53,812 nt of DNA from an uncultured Pelagibacteraceae bacterium (GTDB lineage: Bacteria > Pseudomonadota > Alphaproteobacteria > Pelagibacterales > Pelagibacteraceae), in NCBI GenBank assembly GCA_902573465.1, contig CACGJX010000007.1, positions 1 to 53,812 of the forward strand, in the 5' to 3' direction. Made by a program: the position numbers and the translations under genes. This document shows positions 36,336 to 44,006 of this stretch, one piece after another. A model generated the notes under the pieces. It did no database searches, was not told the DNA's origin, and worked only from the letters and a program-made list of their open reading frames with translations. Numbering within the stretch: the stretch's first letter is position 1; every line of letters begins with the position of its first letter.

Positions 36336-37535
36336 ATGAAGATATTATGCGTATTATATGATGATCCAAAAGGTGGAATGCCTAAATCATATGCACTTTC
36401 AGAATTACCTAAAATAGAGAAATATCCAGATGGAATGACTTTACCATCCCCTAAAGGAAGAGATTACACTCCAGGACAATTGCTAGGATGTGTATCAGGT
36501 GAACTTGGATTAAGAAAATTTTTAGAGAGCAACGGTCATGAATTAGTGGTTACTAATAGTAAAGATGGTGATGGATGTGAAGCTGACAAACATATTGTTG
36601 ACGCTGACATTGTTATTTCTCAACCTTTCTTTCCATATTATTTAACAAAAGAGAGAATTGCTAAAGCTAAAAATTTGAAAATGGCAATCACAGCAGGAAT
36701 TGGTTCAGACCATGTTGACTTACAGGCTGCAATGGATAACAAAATTGATGTTGTGGAAGTTACTTATTGTAATTCAAGATCTGTAGCTGAACATATCGTT
36801 ATGATGATTGTTTCAATGGTGAGAGATTACCACAATCAACATAGAATTGTTAATGAAGGTGGCTGGAATATCGCTGATGCCGTTCAAAGATCATATGATG
36901 TTGAAGGTATGCACATTGGAACAGTTGCTGCAGGACGTATTGGTTTAGATGCATTGAGAAAAATGAAGCCATTTGATGTTCATTTGCACTATTTTGATAG
37001 ACATAAACTACCTGATTCTGTTGAAAAAGAATTAAACCTTACATTTCATGAGTCGGTAGAGTCTATGGTGAAAGTTTGTGATGTAGTGACCATTAATTGT
37101 CCTCTTCACCCTGAAACTGAAAACTTATTTGATGAGGCAATGATAAGTAAAATGAAAAAAGGTGCTTATATTGTTAATACTGCAAGAGGTAAAATCTGTA
37201 ATCGAGATGCTATTGCAAAAGCATTAAAAAGTGGTCAATTAAGTGGTTACGCTGGAGACGTATGGTTTCCTCAACCAGCACCCAATGATCACGTGTGGAG
37301 AACCATGCCACATCATGGTATGACACCTCACACTTCTGGGACATCTTTGACTGCACAATCAAGATATGCTGATGGTGTAAGAGAAATATTGGAATGTTTC
37401 TTTGAAGGTAAAGAAATTAGAAATCAATATTTGATTGTAAAAGATGGTCAGTTAGCTGGTATGGGTGCTCACTCATACAGTAAAGGTTCAGCTACTGGTG
37501 GATCCGAAGAAGCAGCAAAATACAAAAAGAAATAA
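36336..37535 (+). CDS. fdh: NAD-dependent formate dehydrogenase
   Basis: This metal-free enzyme oxidises formate to CO2 and makes NADH, the last step of one-carbon oxidation. The 399 residues match Pseudomonas sp. 101 FDH in length and in key positions: Asn146 (YCNSRSVAEH), Arg284 (NTARGK), Gln313 (FPQPAP) and His332 (TPHTSGT). The cofactor loop YFDRHKLP with Asp221-Arg222 indicates NAD rather than NADP. The gene stands alone with its own promoter, Shine-Dalgarno and terminator. A few D-2-hydroxyacid dehydrogenases share the fold but not this residue set. Confidence 0.96.
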   Translation: MKILCVLYDDPKGGMPKSYALSELPKIEKYPDGMTLPSPKGRDYTPGQLLGCVSGELGLRKFLESNGHELVVTNSKDGDGCEADKHIVDADIVISQPFFPYYLTKERIAKAKNLKMAITAGIGSDHVDLQAAMDNKIDVVEVTYCNSRSVAEHIVMMIVSMVRDYHNQHRIVNEGGWNIADAVQRSYDVEGMHIGTVAAGRIGLDALRKMKPFDVHLHYFDRHKLPDSVEKELNLTFHESVESMVKVCDVVTINCPLHPETENLFDEAMISKMKKGAYIVNTARGKICNRDAIAKALKSGQLSGYAGDVWFPQPAPNDHVWRTMPHHGMTPHTSGTSLTAQSRYADGVREILECFFEGKEIRNQYLIVKDGQLAGMGAHSYSKGSATGGSEEAAKYKKK

Positions 37536-37552
37536 TTTCAAATATAATTAAT

Positions 37553-37584
37553 AAAGGTGGCTACTTATAAGTAGCTACCTTTTA
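37553..37584 (+). terminator. Intrinsic terminator after formate dehydrogenase
   Basis: AAAGGTGGCTACTT pairs with AAGTAGCTACCTTT (14 bp with one G-U pair) around a two-base spacer, followed by a short T-run. It lies 18 bp after the fdh stop and before msrA. It is the clearest terminator in the window and is roughly symmetric. Confidence 0.85.
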
Positions 37585-37624
37585 AAATCTGGACTTATCA
37601 TAACGAATTTGTTTATGATAATTA

Positions 37625-38200
37625 ATGAAGTATTTTTCCATAATTTTCTTTTTTTTAATTAATATAAATTTTTCATATTCTGCTCAAAAAGATAAGGCAT
37701 ATTTCGCTGGGGGATGTTTTTGGTGTGTTGAGGAGTCATTTGAAAAATTAGAAGGGGTGAAAGAAGTAATTTCTGGTTATTCTGGAGGTATTACTGAAAA
37801 CCCAACTTACAAAGAAGTTACTTATGGAAATACTGGTCACTTTGAAGTTGTAGAAATAATCTATGATAAAAAAGTTATTTCATTCAAAGAATTATTAAAA
37901 AATTTTTGGATTAATATTGATCCATTTGATGCTTACGGTCAATTTTGTGACAAAGGATATAGTTATAGGTCAGTTGCATTTTATCAAAATGATGAAGAAA
38001 AAAAATTAATAGAAAAAGACATAAAAGATTTACAAAATAAATTTAATAAAAAAGTTGTTACATATATAAGGAATTTTGAAAAATTTTATAAGGCGGAGGA
38101 ATACCATCAAGATTTTTATAAGATTAAATTAGAAAGATATCTTAGATATAAAAAAGCGTGTGGAAGAGAAGAATTATTAAAAAGAATCTGGAGTCAATAA
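37625..38200 (+). CDS. msrA: Peptide methionine sulfoxide reductase MsrA, exported
   Basis: MsrA repairs methionine-S-sulfoxide. The catalytic FAGGCFWCVEESF with nucleophile Cys31, GYSGG, YKEVTYGNTGHFEVVEI and WINIDPFDAYGQFCDKGYSYRS are conserved, and a likely resolving cysteine lies near the C-terminus (KKACGREE). The first 20 residues form a signal peptide (IIFFFLININFSYS-A), so it should act in the periplasm. The 191-residue precursor is normal. selO follows after 5 bp. Confidence 0.95.
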   Translation: MKYFSIIFFFLININFSYSAQKDKAYFAGGCFWCVEESFEKLEGVKEVISGYSGGITENPTYKEVTYGNTGHFEVVEIIYDKKVISFKELLKNFWINIDPFDAYGQFCDKGYSYRSVAFYQNDEEKKLIEKDIKDLQNKFNKKVVTYIRNFEKFYKAEEYHQDFYKIKLERYLRYKKACGREELLKRIWSQ

Positions 38201-38205
38201 ACTTT

Positions 38206-39660
38206 ATGAAGAATAATATGAATTGGAATTTCGATAACTCTTATTCAAGGCTGTCTGATGCATTTAAAGAACATATTGAACCTATTGCCGTAAAAAATCC
38301 TGAATTAGTTTTAATGAATATGGATTTAATTGAAGAGTTAAACTTGGACTTTTCCAAAATTGATAAAAATGAATTAGCAGCTTTATTCACCGGTAATATT
38401 CTTCCAGAAGGGAGTAATGCTATTGCTCAAGCTTATGCTGGTCACCAATTTGGACATTTTACAATGTTAGGAGATGGAAGAGCGGTTTTAATAGGAGAGC
38501 ATTTAACCAAAAATAATGAGAGATACGATATACAATTTAAAGGTTCAGGTAAAACAGCATTTTCAAGAAATGGTGACGGTAGAGCTGCACTAGGTCCAAT
38601 GTTAAGGGAATATATAATTAGTGAAGCAATGCATAATCTAAATATTCCTTCAACAAGAAGTTTAGCAGTAGCTAAAACAGGTGAGGAAATAATGCGAGAG
38701 ACTCCATTGCAAGGTGCTATCTTGACGAGAGTAGCTTTAAGTCATATTAGAGTTGGAACTTTTCAATATGTTGCAGCACGTGATAAAAAAGATGAGTTAG
38801 AAATTTTACTTAATTATGTGATTAAAAGACATTATCCAAAACTAATAAATTCAAACAATAAAGCTTTAGACCTTTTGAACGTGCTTATAGATAAACAAAT
38901 TGATCTTGTGGTTAATTGGATGCGTGTTGGTTTTATTCATGGAGTTATGAATACTGATAACATGACAATTTCTGGTGAAACGATTGACTATGGTCCATGT
39001 GCATTCATGGATACCTATGACCCAAAAACAGTTTTTAGCTCAATTGATAAGATGGGAAGATATGCTTATTGCAATCAACCTGCTATAACAAAGTGGAATC
39101 TTTCAAGATTTGCTGAGTGTTTAATACCTTTAATTGACGAGGATGAAGATAAGGCGGTTAAAAGTGCAACAGAAATAATTGAAACATTCGGCAAAAAATA
39201 TGAAGAAAAATGGTTGAAGATGATGAGAACAAAACTTGGATTATTAGGTGAGGATAAAAAAGATAAATTTTTGATTGTGGATTTGCTCACTTGGATGCAT
39301 CAAAACAAAGTAGACTATACAAATACTTTTTGTCATTTAATGAATCTTAAAGACTATGATGATGACTTATATAAAGATGATAATTTTCAAAAATGGAAAA
39401 AAAATTGGTTAGAGAGATTAAAACTAAATAATAATACTCAAGAAAATTATACAAAATTAATGAGAAGTGTTAATCCTCTTGTAATTCCCAGAAATCATAA
39501 TATTGAAAATGCATTAGAAAAAGCCAACGATAGTAATCTTGAGCCATTTAATAAACTATTAGAAATTTTAAAAGCACCATATGAACTGCAAGAAAATATT
39601 TCAGATTATCTGAAAATGGACACCTCTTTTAAAGATTACAAAACCTTTTGTGGTACTTAA
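38206..39660 (+). CDS. selO: Protein adenylyltransferase SelO (YdiU family)
   Basis: SelO is a pseudokinase-fold enzyme that transfers AMP to Ser/Thr/Tyr of proteins and is linked to redox control. The 484-residue protein has the family blocks YAGHQFGHFTMLGDGRA, IQFKGSGKTAFSRNGDGRAAL, MLREYIISEAM, RVGTFQYVAA and HGVMNTDNMTISG with DYGPCAFMD. The C-terminus ends FCGT, with Cys where animal SelO has selenocysteine. I take the ATG at 38206; an in-frame GTG at 38158 lies inside msrA. It forms a unit with msrA. Confidence 0.93.
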   Translation: MKNNMNWNFDNSYSRLSDAFKEHIEPIAVKNPELVLMNMDLIEELNLDFSKIDKNELAALFTGNILPEGSNAIAQAYAGHQFGHFTMLGDGRAVLIGEHLTKNNERYDIQFKGSGKTAFSRNGDGRAALGPMLREYIISEAMHNLNIPSTRSLAVAKTGEEIMRETPLQGAILTRVALSHIRVGTFQYVAARDKKDELEILLNYVIKRHYPKLINSNNKALDLLNVLIDKQIDLVVNWMRVGFIHGVMNTDNMTISGETIDYGPCAFMDTYDPKTVFSSIDKMGRYAYCNQPAITKWNLSRFAECLIPLIDEDEDKAVKSATEIIETFGKKYEEKWLKMMRTKLGLLGEDKKDKFLIVDLLTWMHQNKVDYTNTFCHLMNLKDYDDDLYKDDNFQKWKKNWLERLKLNNNTQENYTKLMRSVNPLVIPRNHNIENALEKANDSNLEPFNKLLEILKAPYELQENISDYLKMDTSFKDYKTFCGT

Positions 39661-39665
39661 CTTTA

Positions 39666-40367
39666 TTAATTAGAAAATTTTTTCCAATTTTCGACTGGGG
39701 GAACTAAATGTTCAAGTGTTGATGAATCTTTAGCTAAAAATACTATATCTGCTGAAATTGATATCCTTTCAGAATTAGACTTTCCTTGTTCTGTGCCATG
39801 AATTGTTTTAGAGGGAAATATCAACAGATCATCTTCTTTAGTATCAAATACAACTTTGCTTGAATTTAAAATATCTCGTTTTTTAAAAATATTTTCTTTT
39901 GCTAGCGATCTTGAGTCGAATAACTGTGGAATAAATTCATTATGCTTAGAAGTATCAAAAAACATGATCTTAGCATCGTCTTTTTGTTTTTTTAAATAAA
40001 ATGCAATAGAAAGATGTGACTGATCATGTGAATGATTATCAATATGTTCAGTTTTTTTTGAAATTGTTGCCCACGATCTCTGAAAATAAAGATCAAGTTT
40101 TTTATAGTTCACTGATAAACTTTCTAAATATTCCAAAATACAATTATTAATTTGAATAAACAAATTTTTAAATTTTGGATTATTGTGCAAATATTCAAAT
40201 CCTTGGGTATCTCCTGTCCAAGCCTTTGTTGTAGATTTATAATCTAAATTTTTACTTTTTTTTTCCATCAATCGGACTTCTTCGATCATTTCGTTTTTTT
40301 CATTTTCTGAAAGTGAAAGTGTCGACTTATAAACTGTTAGTGGAAAAAAATTAAAAATTTTTTGCAT
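39666..40367 (-). CDS. Putative 2-oxoglutarate/Fe(II)-dependent oxygenase
   Basis: The 233 residues match the TIGR02466-type oxygenase family in layout: an N-terminal FPLTVYKSTL, TGDTQGFEYLHNNPKF, QRSWATISKKTEHIDNHSHDQSHLSIAFYL (histidine and acid ligands) and FPSKTIHGTEQGKSNSERISIS (distal histidine and a 2OG-binding arginine). The substrate is unknown; relatives act on amino acids or proteins. It is the last gene after tspO and the FAD oxidoreductase (11-bp gap). Confidence 0.72.
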   Translation of the reverse strand: MQKIFNFFPLTVYKSTLSLSENEKNEMIEEVRLMEKKSKNLDYKSTTKAWTGDTQGFEYLHNNPKFKNLFIQINNCILEYLESLSVNYKKLDLYFQRSWATISKKTEHIDNHSHDQSHLSIAFYLKKQKDDAKIMFFDTSKHNEFIPQLFDSRSLAKENIFKKRDILNSSKVVFDTKEDDLLIFPSKTIHGTEQGKSNSERISISADIVFLAKDSSTLEHLVPPVENWKKFSN

Positions 40368-40378
40368 TAAATAGTAAA

Positions 40379-41482
40379 TTATAGCACGTAAGGTTCTGGT
40401 CTTGCTTTTGCACCTAATACTCTTTCTACTGCCATATTTGAAATATCAATCGATTGATAAGAGCCTGTTGTAATTAGTTCTGTTAAAGCTCTTCCAATTC
40501 CTGGTGCTTGCATTAACCCTCTTCCAGTAAAACCAGTTGCTAAGTATACGTTTTCAAATTTAGGATGTTTTCCTACAACAGCATTATTATCTAATCTATT
40601 ACAGTCATAATAACCTGCCCAACCACCAGTTAATTTTAATTCCTCAAATGCTGGGATTCTTTGAGCTAAAGCTGGCCAAACTAATTCTTCAAAATCGTCC
40701 CAAGCCGGCTCTAGATCTGTAGCATCAAAAACTGATTTTGGTGAACCAGCTAAATATTCTTTACCTTCAGGTCTCCAATAAACTCCTGTTGTTAAATCTC
40801 CAGTTAATGGCATTTCGGGGATATGCTTTGGACACTTTACTCTAAAGACTGTATGCTTTTGAGGTTCAACTGGAATATCTTCCAATAATTCTTTTGTCCA
40901 ACATCCAGCAGCAGATACTATTGTTTTAGCATTTATTTCCGACAAAGATTTCACCTCACCTTTTACAAATTCAGCACCTTGTTCTATCGCTTTACTTTTT
41001 AATGCTGTATGAAAAAGAAAAGGATCAATCCATCCTTCGCTTTTGTTATCAGTAAATGTGGCAGTTTCTATTCCTTCTTTATTTATATAAGGGAAAAATT
41101 TATCTAACTCAGAACCTTTAATGTTTTTTGTTCCAGCGTCACATGCTTTATGATTTTCCAAAGCCTTATATTGTTCTTCCGCATGTTCTGGACCAAACAT
41201 TAATAGATATCCATTTGGAACCATGCTTGCAGTAGGATTAGGATTTTTTTCCGTTTTGAGTAATTCTGGTATTTGAAAAATAAACTCTCTCGCAAATTTA
41301 CCTAACAGGATATTTTCGGTTTGAAAAAATTGCCTTCTAAAACCTCCTAACGAAAGAGGAAAAGAAGCTGATTTATAAGTTGGGTCTCTTTCAATTACTT
41401 TTACTTTTCTTCCCTCTTTGGATAAAAAATAAGCTGTCGCTGCACCAATAATACCACCACCGACTATTACAACATCATCCAT
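40379..41482 (-). CDS. FAD-dependent oxidoreductase (DAO family)
   Basis: A 367-residue flavoenzyme with the N-terminal dinucleotide motif VVIVGGGIIGAATAYFLSKEGR, an FAD/substrate domain (SASFPLSLGGFRRQFFQTE) and the C-terminal TGFTGRGLMQAPGIGRAL. The family includes glycine, sarcosine, D-amino-acid and dimethylglycine oxidases; this one is closest in shape to soluble sarcosine/glycine-oxidase-like proteins. It begins immediately after the tspO stop with no gap and is followed by the 2OG oxygenase. The exact amine oxidised is not predictable. Confidence 0.83.
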   Translation of the reverse strand: MDDVVIVGGGIIGAATAYFLSKEGRKVKVIERDPTYKSASFPLSLGGFRRQFFQTENILLGKFAREFIFQIPELLKTEKNPNPTASMVPNGYLLMFGPEHAEEQYKALENHKACDAGTKNIKGSELDKFFPYINKEGIETATFTDNKSEGWIDPFLFHTALKSKAIEQGAEFVKGEVKSLSEINAKTIVSAAGCWTKELLEDIPVEPQKHTVFRVKCPKHIPEMPLTGDLTTGVYWRPEGKEYLAGSPKSVFDATDLEPAWDDFEELVWPALAQRIPAFEELKLTGGWAGYYDCNRLDNNAVVGKHPKFENVYLATGFTGRGLMQAPGIGRALTELITTGSYQSIDISNMAVERVLGAKARPEPYVL

Positions 41483-41950
41483 TTAATTTAATACCAATAG
41501 GTTATAATTAAGAAATAGTGCATAGAAACACCAAAGTAAATATGGAATCATTAAGTAAAAACTTACAAAATTGACACGTTTAAATCTAATAATCAGGACT
41601 ATTATGAAAGTTATCAAAATAACAAGAACAACCAATGCAAAAAATATTTGATGTAATCCAAAAAAAATAATACTCCAAGTTGCATTTAAAACTATATGTA
41701 TAAAATAAATGTAAATTGTATTTACATCTCTTTTTTTACTGTGCCAAAAGAACCAAATAGCTAATGTCATCATCACATAAAGTGTCGTCCAAACAGGTGC
41801 AAATATCCAATCTGGTGGATTATAATTTGATTTCACAAGACTAGAATACCAAGGTTCTTTAAAGCTAATTGAGACTAAACCTCCAATAAATGACGCAGAA
41901 AAAGTGATTATCAAAAAAAGAATTAATGATAAAAATTTATTTTTTAACAT
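41483..41950 (-). CDS. tspO: TspO/MBR family membrane protein
   Basis: TspO proteins are five-helix membrane proteins that bind tetrapyrroles and respond to light or oxidative stress in some bacteria. The helices, the WYSSLVKSNYNPPDWIFAPVWTTLY block and NATWSIIFFGLH are conserved. I use the second ATG at 41950 (155 aa), because an ATG at 41965 would leave only 9 bp to the divergent SDR; a TATAAT-like sequence lies there. It heads tspO-FAD oxidoreductase-2OG oxygenase. Confidence 0.9.
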   Translation of the reverse strand: MLKNKFLSLILFLIITFSASFIGGLVSISFKEPWYSSLVKSNYNPPDWIFAPVWTTLYVMMTLAIWFFWHSKKRDVNTIYIYFIHIVLNATWSIIFFGLHQIFFALVVLVILITFIIVLIIRFKRVNFVSFYLMIPYLLWCFYALFLNYNLLVLN

Positions 41951-41974
41951 ATAAGTATTATACATCTTTATAAA

Positions 41975-42733
41975 ATGAATAAAAAAACTATTTGGATAAC
42001 TGGTGGGAGTACTGGAATTGGAAAAGCTTTAGCTATAAAATTTGCTAATGAGGGATGGAATGTTGCAATTTCTGCAAGACGTGAGCAATTATTAGAGGCA
42101 ATTTCAAATGAATACGAAAATATAAGTTCTTTTCCGTTAGATGTTACTAATAAATCAAATTGTAATGAAGTTTTTAATCAAATTATAAATAAATTTCAAA
42201 ATATAGATATTTGTTTTTTTTCCACAGGAACTTGGGATCCAAAGAAAGAGAAAGATATTGATGTAGAGCAAATTGAAAATGTTTTTAAAGTAAATTTTTT
42301 TGGAACTTTAAATAGTATTAAAGCAGTGGAAGAATACTTTAAAAATAAAAAAAGTGGAACTATTACTATTGTTTCATCAATTGCTGGTTACCGAGGGTTA
42401 CCTAATTCAACAGGATATGGACCGTCAAAGTCAGCGTTAAATAATCTTGCTGAAAGTTTATATTTTGATTTTGGAAGATCAAACGTACGTATATGTTTAG
42501 TTTCTCCAGGTTTTATTAAAACTCCAATGACTGATAAAAATGATTTCAAAATGCCTTTTTTGAAAACACCTGAATACGCAGCAGAAAAAATTTACGATGG
42601 TTTGGTAAATAAAAATTCTTTTGAGATTCATTTTCCGAAATCTTTAACAATGATTTTGAAAATTTTGAGTTTTTTACCAAATAAAATTTATTTTGGATTA
42701 ATTGGAAAACTCACTAAATATCAGAAAAAGTAG
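41975..42733 (+). CDS. Short-chain dehydrogenase/reductase
   Basis: A 252-residue classical SDR with WITGGSTGIGKALA, catalytic Ser-Tyr-Lys in SSIAGYRG and GYGPSKSALNNLAES, and an Arg-Arg-containing ISARREQLLE segment that favours NADPH. It is not the fabG of the fatty-acid cluster. It is divergent from tspO. Its substrate is unknown; similar SDRs are found near COG2907/DUF1365/CFA genes in other proteobacteria, which points to a lipid or carbonyl substrate by inference. Confidence 0.85.
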   Translation: MNKKTIWITGGSTGIGKALAIKFANEGWNVAISARREQLLEAISNEYENISSFPLDVTNKSNCNEVFNQIINKFQNIDICFFSTGTWDPKKEKDIDVEQIENVFKVNFFGTLNSIKAVEEYFKNKKSGTITIVSSIAGYRGLPNSTGYGPSKSALNNLAESLYFDFGRSNVRICLVSPGFIKTPMTDKNDFKMPFLKTPEYAAEKIYDGLVNKNSFEIHFPKSLTMILKILSFLPNKIYFGLIGKLTKYQKK

Positions 42734-42775
42734 ATAACTTCAAAAATTAGAGAATAATCAAGGGGAGAGCTTTTG

Positions 42776-42824
42776 GGATAGTCCTTAAAAACCGGGAGCT
42801 AAAGATGGCTAAGAAGGACTATCT
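42776..42824 (+). ncRNA. Candidate structured RNA / inverted repeat before the DUF2805 gene
   Basis: GGATAGTCCTT (42776-42786) pairs with AAGGACTATCT (42814-42824), 11 bp with one G-U pair. The 27-base interior contains a nested AGCT/GGCT stem around AAAGAT. G/C-rich patches here (GGGGAGAG at 42762-42769, CCGGGAGC) stand out from the AT-rich surroundings. No U-run follows in either direction, so a simple terminator is unlikely. It lies 64 bp upstream of the DUF2805 start and could be a regulatory leader, a small RNA or a processing site. No known riboswitch class was recognised. Confidence 0.45.
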
Positions 42825-42887
42825 AAGTTAATATATCAAAACTCAAAAATAAATGCATTAAAGATTTTTTTTGAATTTAAAGGATTT

Positions 42888-43184
42888 ATGAAAAAAAAAG
42901 GTCACAGGCCAGTCACTCGAGTCAAGAATCCAGAGCCAAGTGCTGAAAGTCCAGATTGGGTCATATGGGCTGCCTGGGCTGATAGGATTACTTTTGAGGA
43001 AATAGAAAAAAAAACTGGGTACAAGGAGTCAGATGTTATCAAGATAATGAGAAGATCGTTAAAACCATCCTCTTTTAGACTATGGAGAAAAAGGGTTAAT
43101 CAAAAAAGTATAAAACATAGAAAAAAGTTTGAGTATTCTCGAAAACAAATAACTAGCAAAATAAAAAAAGGTGATTATCTATAA
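42888..43184 (+). CDS. DUF2805 (TIGR03643) family protein
   Basis: A small basic protein (98 aa) with the conserved middle ESPDWVIWAAWADRITFEEIE followed by a helix-turn-helix-like segment (KTGYKESDVIKIMRRSLKPSSFRLWRKR). No function is established. The HTH-like region and basic C-terminus make DNA or RNA binding possible. It is followed 3 bp later by grxC. In other bacteria I recall the family near photolyase/cryptochrome genes, but none is in this window. Confidence 0.8.
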   Translation: MKKKGHRPVTRVKNPEPSAESPDWVIWAAWADRITFEEIEKKTGYKESDVIKIMRRSLKPSSFRLWRKRVNQKSIKHRKKFEYSRKQITSKIKKGDYL

Positions 43185-43187
43185 CCT

Positions 43188-43442
43188 ATGAAAAAAATAA
43201 CAATTTATACTGGTCCAATGTGTAATTACTGTGATGCAGCAAAAAGATTGTTAATAAGAAATAATGCAACTTATAACGAAATAGATATTTCAAAAGTTGA
43301 CGGTGCTATGGATGAAATGATTAAGAAAGCTAATGGAAAAAGAACTATTCCACAAATATTTTTCGATGATCAACATATTGGTGGATATGACGAAGTAAGA
43401 GGCTTAGAAAAAGAAAATAAACTTCAAGACTTACTGAAATAA
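43188..43442 (+). CDS. grxC: Glutaredoxin (GrxC type)
   Basis: An 84-residue thioredoxin-fold protein with the dithiol site CNYC in TGPMCNYCDAAKRL, the cis-proline loop KRTIPQIFFDDQHIGGYDE and a normal length. It reduces protein and mixed disulfides with glutathione, which fits the gshAB genes elsewhere in the window. It follows DUF2805 by 3 bp and abuts the convergent DUF3833 gene with no gap. Confidence 0.94.
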   Translation: MKKITIYTGPMCNYCDAAKRLLIRNNATYNEIDISKVDGAMDEMIKKANGKRTIPQIFFDDQHIGGYDEVRGLEKENKLQDLLK

Positions 43443-43991
43443 CTAATCTTTTACAAAAACAACTGTTAATTCTGCAACTTTTATCCCAAATTTAGTCATT
43501 GTTGCACGGTTTATAGCAACTCGATCATCCTGTTTAAAAATCCAATCATCGAAAGTAATTTTCATTTCTTTTCCTTTGACTGGAACTAACAAAACATATT
43601 CAAATTTAAAAGCAGGACCATAAGAATACCCTTTTGCTTTACCTACAACATCTCCGGCTGTGCCTTCATAATTGTTGTCATCAATTTTTGTAATTTGCCA
43701 TTGTCGTGTTTGAATTTCCCCATCATCCCAATTAAATTTTTCATCAAGTATTAATTTTTTTCCGTCCCATTGACCATTTAAGTCAGCAGAAAACTGTCTA
43801 GTTACTTTTCCAGATCTATTTTGAAGTACACCCCAAGCTTTAACATTACCAGATAAGTAATTCTCAATTATAAGTCTTGGCTCTTTATTTTTAAAATCTT
43901 CTGGTTTCATAGCACTGTTTTGTGAACAGTTTGTAGTTAAGAAAAGAAAAATTATCAATAAAATTGATTTAATATTTATAATTTTGATCAT
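43443..43991 (-). CDS. DUF3833 family lipoprotein
   Basis: A 182-residue protein with a lipoprotein signal: hydrophobic IKSILLIIFLFLT then lipobox-like LTTNC, so it is probably anchored by lipid at Cys22. The soluble part has the DUF3833 look (KAWGVLQNRSGKVTRQF, LDEKFNWDDGEIQTRQW, YGPAFKFEYVLLVP), a beta-rich lipocalin-like pattern that may bind lipid. It is the last gene after the CFA-type methyltransferase, 15 bp away, the usual place for DUF3833 in such clusters. Confidence 0.85.
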   Translation of the reverse strand: MIKIINIKSILLIIFLFLTTNCSQNSAMKPEDFKNKEPRLIIENYLSGNVKAWGVLQNRSGKVTRQFSADLNGQWDGKKLILDEKFNWDDGEIQTRQWQITKIDDNNYEGTAGDVVGKAKGYSYGPAFKFEYVLLVPVKGKEMKITFDDWIFKQDDRVAINRATMTKFGIKVAELTVVFVKD

Positions 43992-44006
43992 AAGAGCACC
44001 ATAGTT

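Noticed and set aside
42776..42824. Intrinsic terminator for the SDR gene
   Set aside because: No T-run follows the stem in either direction, and the loop is long with its own nested stem.
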